7,029 nt of DNA. Source: Desulfobacteraceae bacterium UBA2230. GTDB lineage: Bacteria > Desulfobacterota > Desulfobacteria > Desulfobacterales > Desulfosarcinaceae. Location: NCBI GenBank assembly GCA_002348005.1, contig DDYQ01000208.1, forward strand, positions 1 through 7,029, written 5' to 3'. Position 1 is the first letter of the stretch. Each line of letters opens with the position of its first letter. The notes under the pieces were generated by a model. That model saw only the letters and a list, made by a program, of their open reading frames with translations, did not search any database and was not told the DNA's origin. Both the position numbers and the translations under genes were made by a program. Positions 4,980-7,029 of this stretch are shown here, piece after piece.

Positions 4980-6161
4980 CTATTCGTCTTCCGCGGCGCT
5001 CAGCGTGCCCCGCACGATGGCCTGGCGGCCGTATCGTGTACTGATGCGATCCACGGCTCGATCCACCTGGGTCCATTTGCGTCGGCGGTCGGTTTCAGGT
5101 TCCGGGAAAAGCGTGGCCTGGATCGGACTGTCTGCCGGACATAATCCCCCGGCGCCGACGCCCACCAGGCGCACCGGCATCTTCAGATCGAATGCATCCA
5201 GCAGCGCAAGGCTGGTCCCATAGATCCGTTCGGAGGCTTGAACAGGGGTTTCAAGTGTCCGGCTGCGGGTAAACAGTTTGAAATCGGCGGTTTTGATCTT
5301 GAGAGTAATGGTGCGCGCCAGCACCCGGTGCTCCCGCAACTGGCGCGCGACACTCTGGGCCTGCTCCAGCAGATGGGCGTTCAGCACGTTGCGGTCGCGG
5401 GTGTCGTGCATCAGGGTCGTCTCGCTGCTCACTGACTTGGCTGCAGCGTGCGGCGTGACCGCCGAACAATCCCGGCCGTGGGCCAGTTCGATCAGCCGGT
5501 GGCCGAACCTGCCCAGCCTGCGAACGAGCAAGTCGCGGGGATAATGCACAATCTGCCCCAGGTGCCGGATGCCCATAGAGAGAAGCGCTGCGTGGGCGCG
5601 CGGACCCACACCGGGCACCTTTTCAACGGGCAGTTGGGCAACAAAGGCCGGGACCCCCTCGCTGGGTATCACCGTCAGGCCGTCGGGCTTGTGCATGTCG
5701 GAGGCGATTTTGGCCAGAAACTTGTTGGGTGCGACGCCGATCGAACATGTCAGCTGCAGCTGATCCTTGATATCGGCCTTGATGGTCGCGGCGATTTCTC
5801 TGGCCGCACCATGCAACCGCAGACAGCCGCTTACATCCACAAAGGCTTCATCGATGGAAACCGGCTCCACAAGGGGCGAGTAACCGCCCAGAATTGAGAG
5901 CATGCGCTGGGACAGCTCGCAGTAGCGACGGCGCCGGGGCGCAACGATGATCAATTGGGGGCACTTGTGTCTGGCCATGAAGACCGGCATGGCCGAATGA
6001 ATACCGTAGCGCCGTGCCTCGTAGCTGGCGGCGGCCACGACGCCTCTTCCGCTTTCGCCGCCCACCGCCACGCACCGGCCCCGAAGCTCGGGGTTGTCGA
6101 GCTGTTCGACCGACGCGAAAAAGGCGTCCATATCAATATGCAGAATCGAAGTGCTTGCCAT
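4980..6161 (-). CDS. dinB: DNA polymerase IV (Y-family translesion polymerase)
   Basis: The 393-residue product copies past damaged or distorted template bases. The palm opens with '[15 protein letters not shown]' (6-20), giving the metal-binding Asp10 and the steric-gate Phe15 that excludes ribonucleotides. '[10 protein letters not shown]' (102-111) gives the catalytic Asp104/Glu105. '[15 protein letters not shown]' (40-54) is the fingers signature, and '[21 protein letters not shown]' (139-159) the palm end. The helix-hairpin-helix '[17 protein letters not shown]' (182-198) is in the thumb, and the little finger runs from about 241 to 345. QATLF (348-352) is a good sliding-clamp (DnaN) binding motif, here followed by a 40-residue tail ending '[17 protein letters not shown]', as in longer DinB proteins; E. 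coli DinB has 351 residues. The start ATG has only a weak ribosome site (AAGAA). It is divergent from a NifA-like gene 53 bp away. I see no LexA box upstream, so SOS control is not shown. Confidence 0.96.
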   Translation of the reverse strand: MASTSILHIDMDAFFASVEQLDNPELRGRCVAVGGESGRGVVAAASYEARRYGIHSAMPVFMARHKCPQLIIVAPRRRRYCELSQRMLSILGGYSPLVEPVSIDEAFVDVSGCLRLHGAAREIAATIKADIKDQLQLTCSIGVAPNKFLAKIASDMHKPDGLTVIPSEGVPAFVAQLPVEKVPGVGPRAHAALLSMGIRHLGQIVHYPRDLLVRRLGRFGHRLIELAHGRDCSAVTPHAAAKSVSSETTLMHDTRDRNVLNAHLLEQAQSVARQLREHRVLARTITLKIKTADFKLFTRSRTLETPVQASERIYGTSLALLDAFDLKMPVRLVGVGAGGLCPADSPIQATLFPEPETDRRRKWTQVDRAVDRISTRYGRQAIVRGTLSAAEDE

Positions 6162-6182
6162 TTCTTACAATTTTGTTATGTT
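6155..6182 (+). promoter_or_regulatory. Candidate sigma-70 promoter for the NifA-like gene
   Basis: TTGCCA (6155-6160) and TATGTT (6177-6182) are 16 bp apart. The -35 overlaps the dinB start codon on the other strand, so the two transcription units would share this DNA. Initiation would fall near 6189, about 26 nt before the GTG start. Weak to fair match, seen by eye. Confidence 0.35.
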
Positions 6183-6184
6183 CC

Positions 6185-6214
6185 GGGCTGTCGGTCCTTA
6201 AAGGAGGCAAGCCC
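6185..6214 (+). promoter_or_regulatory. Hairpin that would mask the ribosome site of the NifA-like gene
   Basis: GGGCTGTC (6185-6192) can pair with GGC-A-AGCCC (6206-6214, one U-G pair, one bulged A). TCCT (6195-6198) can pair with AGGA (6202-6205) across a TAA loop. The strong Shine-Dalgarno AGGAGG (6202-6207) is then wholly inside the stem, directly before the GTG start. It works only if transcription starts at or before 6185. Confidence 0.4.
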
Positions 6215-7029
6215 GTGTTGAAGCGCATCGAAGAAGTCACGCTGCTGTATGAAATCAGTCAGGCGCTCAATGAGCACCTGGACCTTAAGAAATCTTTATA
6301 TAAAGTCCTCGATATCCTGTCCAGCTCCATGAACATGGTGCGCGGTACGGTTTCTCTGCTCAACCCGTTGCGCAATGAGATCGGCATCGAGGTGGCGCAC
6401 AGTCTGTCCAAGAGCACCATCGAACGGGTCAAATATAAACTGGGCGAAGGCATCACTGGCAGGGTAATCCAGAGCGGCAAGGCCGTCACCATTCCTAAAA
6501 TCAGTGAGGAGCCGCTTTTCCTGGACCGCACCGCAGCCCGTAAGAGCCTGAAGGAAAAGGAAGAATTTTCCTATATCTGCGTCCCGATCAAGAAAGGCAA
6601 CCATGTCATCGGCGCGCTCAGCGTGGACCGCCCCTTCGATCCGGCCTACAGCCTCAAGGAGGGCCAGAAACTCCTCTCGGTGCTGGCCACCATGATTGCT
6701 CAGCACGTGATCAATCTGGAGACCATTCACTTCGAGAAAGAGCAGTTGCGCCAGGAAAACCGGCGCCTTCGGGATGAGCTCGAAAACAAGTACCGCATTA
6801 CCAACATTATGGGAAACAGCAATAAAATGCGCGAAGTCTTTCAGATGATTTCGCAGGTCTGTCAAAGCAACGCCACCGTGCTGATCCGCGGGGAAAGCGG
6901 TACGGGCAAGGAACTGGTCGCCAACTCGGTGCACTACAACAGCAACCGCGCCAAGGGCCCTTTCATCAAGGTCAACTGTGCCGCCATCCCGGCCAACCTG
7001 ATTGAGAGCGAGCTCTTCGGCCACGAAAA
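6215..7029 (+). CDS. nifA: NifA-type sigma-54-dependent transcriptional activator (GAF-AAA+, partial)
   Basis: The first 271 codons are visible; the gene runs off the right edge. It starts at GTG 6215, fixed by AGGAGG (6202-6207) 7 nt upstream. Residues 8-40 '[34 protein letters not shown]' begin a GAF domain (to about 165) with '[18 protein letters not shown]' (74-91), '[11 protein letters not shown]' (96-106) and '[21 protein letters not shown]' (121-141). This set matches what I know of NifA N-termini. A short charged linker (172-195) leads into the AAA+ domain: '[15 protein letters not shown]' (198-212), Walker A GESGTGKE (226-233), '[12 protein letters not shown]' (248-259) and 'ESELFGHE' (264-271), just before the expected GAFTGA sigma-54 contact loop. 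Such proteins hydrolyse ATP to open sigma-54 promoters; NifA controls nitrogen fixation genes. No nif gene is nearby, so a related GAF-type activator of other genes is possible. A hairpin over the ribosome site may limit translation. Confidence 0.9.
   Translation, partial: MLKRIEEVTLLYEISQALNEHLDLKKSLYKVLDILSSSMNMVRGTVSLLNPLRNEIGIEVAHSLSKSTIERVKYKLGEGITGRVIQSGKAVTIPKISEEPLFLDRTAARKSLKEKEEFSYICVPIKKGNHVIGALSVDRPFDPAYSLKEGQKLLSVLATMIAQHVINLETIHFEKEQLRQENRRLRDELENKYRITNIMGNSNKMREVFQMISQVCQSNATVLIRGESGTGKELVANSVHYNSNRAKGPFIKVNCAAIPANLIESELFGHE

Noticed and set aside
6162..6214. LexA/SOS box for dinB
   Set aside because: Neither a CTGT-N8-ACAG nor a GAAC-N4-GTTC type site is present in the gap.
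6100..6214. Sigma-54 (-24/-12) promoter for the NifA-like gene
   Set aside because: No TGGCA-N7-TTGC pattern is found upstream.
6296..7024. 242-codon minus-strand open frame opposite the NifA-like gene
   Set aside because: The plus strand has clear GAF and AAA+ motifs with a strong ribosome site; the antisense frame is a coding shadow.
1..7029. CRISPR array, tRNA, rRNA, insertion sequence ends
   Set aside because: No regularly spaced repeats, no cloverleaf or rRNA-like stretches, no transposase or paired terminal repeats seen by eye.

Overview
The window looks like a piece of chromosome from a moderately GC-rich anaerobic Desulfobacterota, most likely a sulfate reducer of the Desulfosarcina/Desulfatitalea kind. 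This rests on a periplasmic tetraheme cytochrome c3, a NifA-like sigma-54 activator and the general gene style; the lineage is an inference, not something a marker gene here proves.

Layout. Bases 2-106 hold the last 34 codons of a membrane protein (possibly a CPBP/CAAX-type protease). Bases 206-1041 (perhaps from 127) hold a broken gene whose product ended in a DUF1566 (Lcl C-terminal) domain; the domain is split between two frames by a one-base loss in a G tract. A sigma-70-like promoter overlaps its stop codon and should drive the cytochrome c3 gene (1159-1626, +). Cytochrome c3 converges on a minus-strand pair: a DUF554 membrane protein (1705-2391) and, upstream of it, a TetR/AcrR regulator (2526-3164). 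The 329-bp gap 3165-3493 is the most site-rich non-coding stretch. It holds an 18-bp perfect palindrome containing an exact FNR-type box, a small inverted repeat next to the tetR start, and a REP-like hairpin.

From 3494 a translationally coupled plus-strand pair encodes a multi-pass membrane protein that I do not recognise and a shikimate-kinase-fold protein that lacks key shikimate-binding features. This pair converges, across a 16-bp perfect palindrome, on dinB (DNA polymerase IV, 4980-6161, -). dinB is divergent, with only 53 bp between, from a GAF-AAA+ sigma-54 activator of NifA type (6215 onward, +), which runs off the window just before its GAFTGA loop.

Working together: the genes are mostly independent units (electron transfer, an uncharacterised transporter-like membrane protein with a possible regulator, translesion synthesis, nitrogen or other sigma-54 control). 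The only tight operon is the membrane protein plus kinase-like pair, which is also the best candidate for undescribed biology. There is no CRISPR array, rRNA, tRNA or mobile element that I can see.
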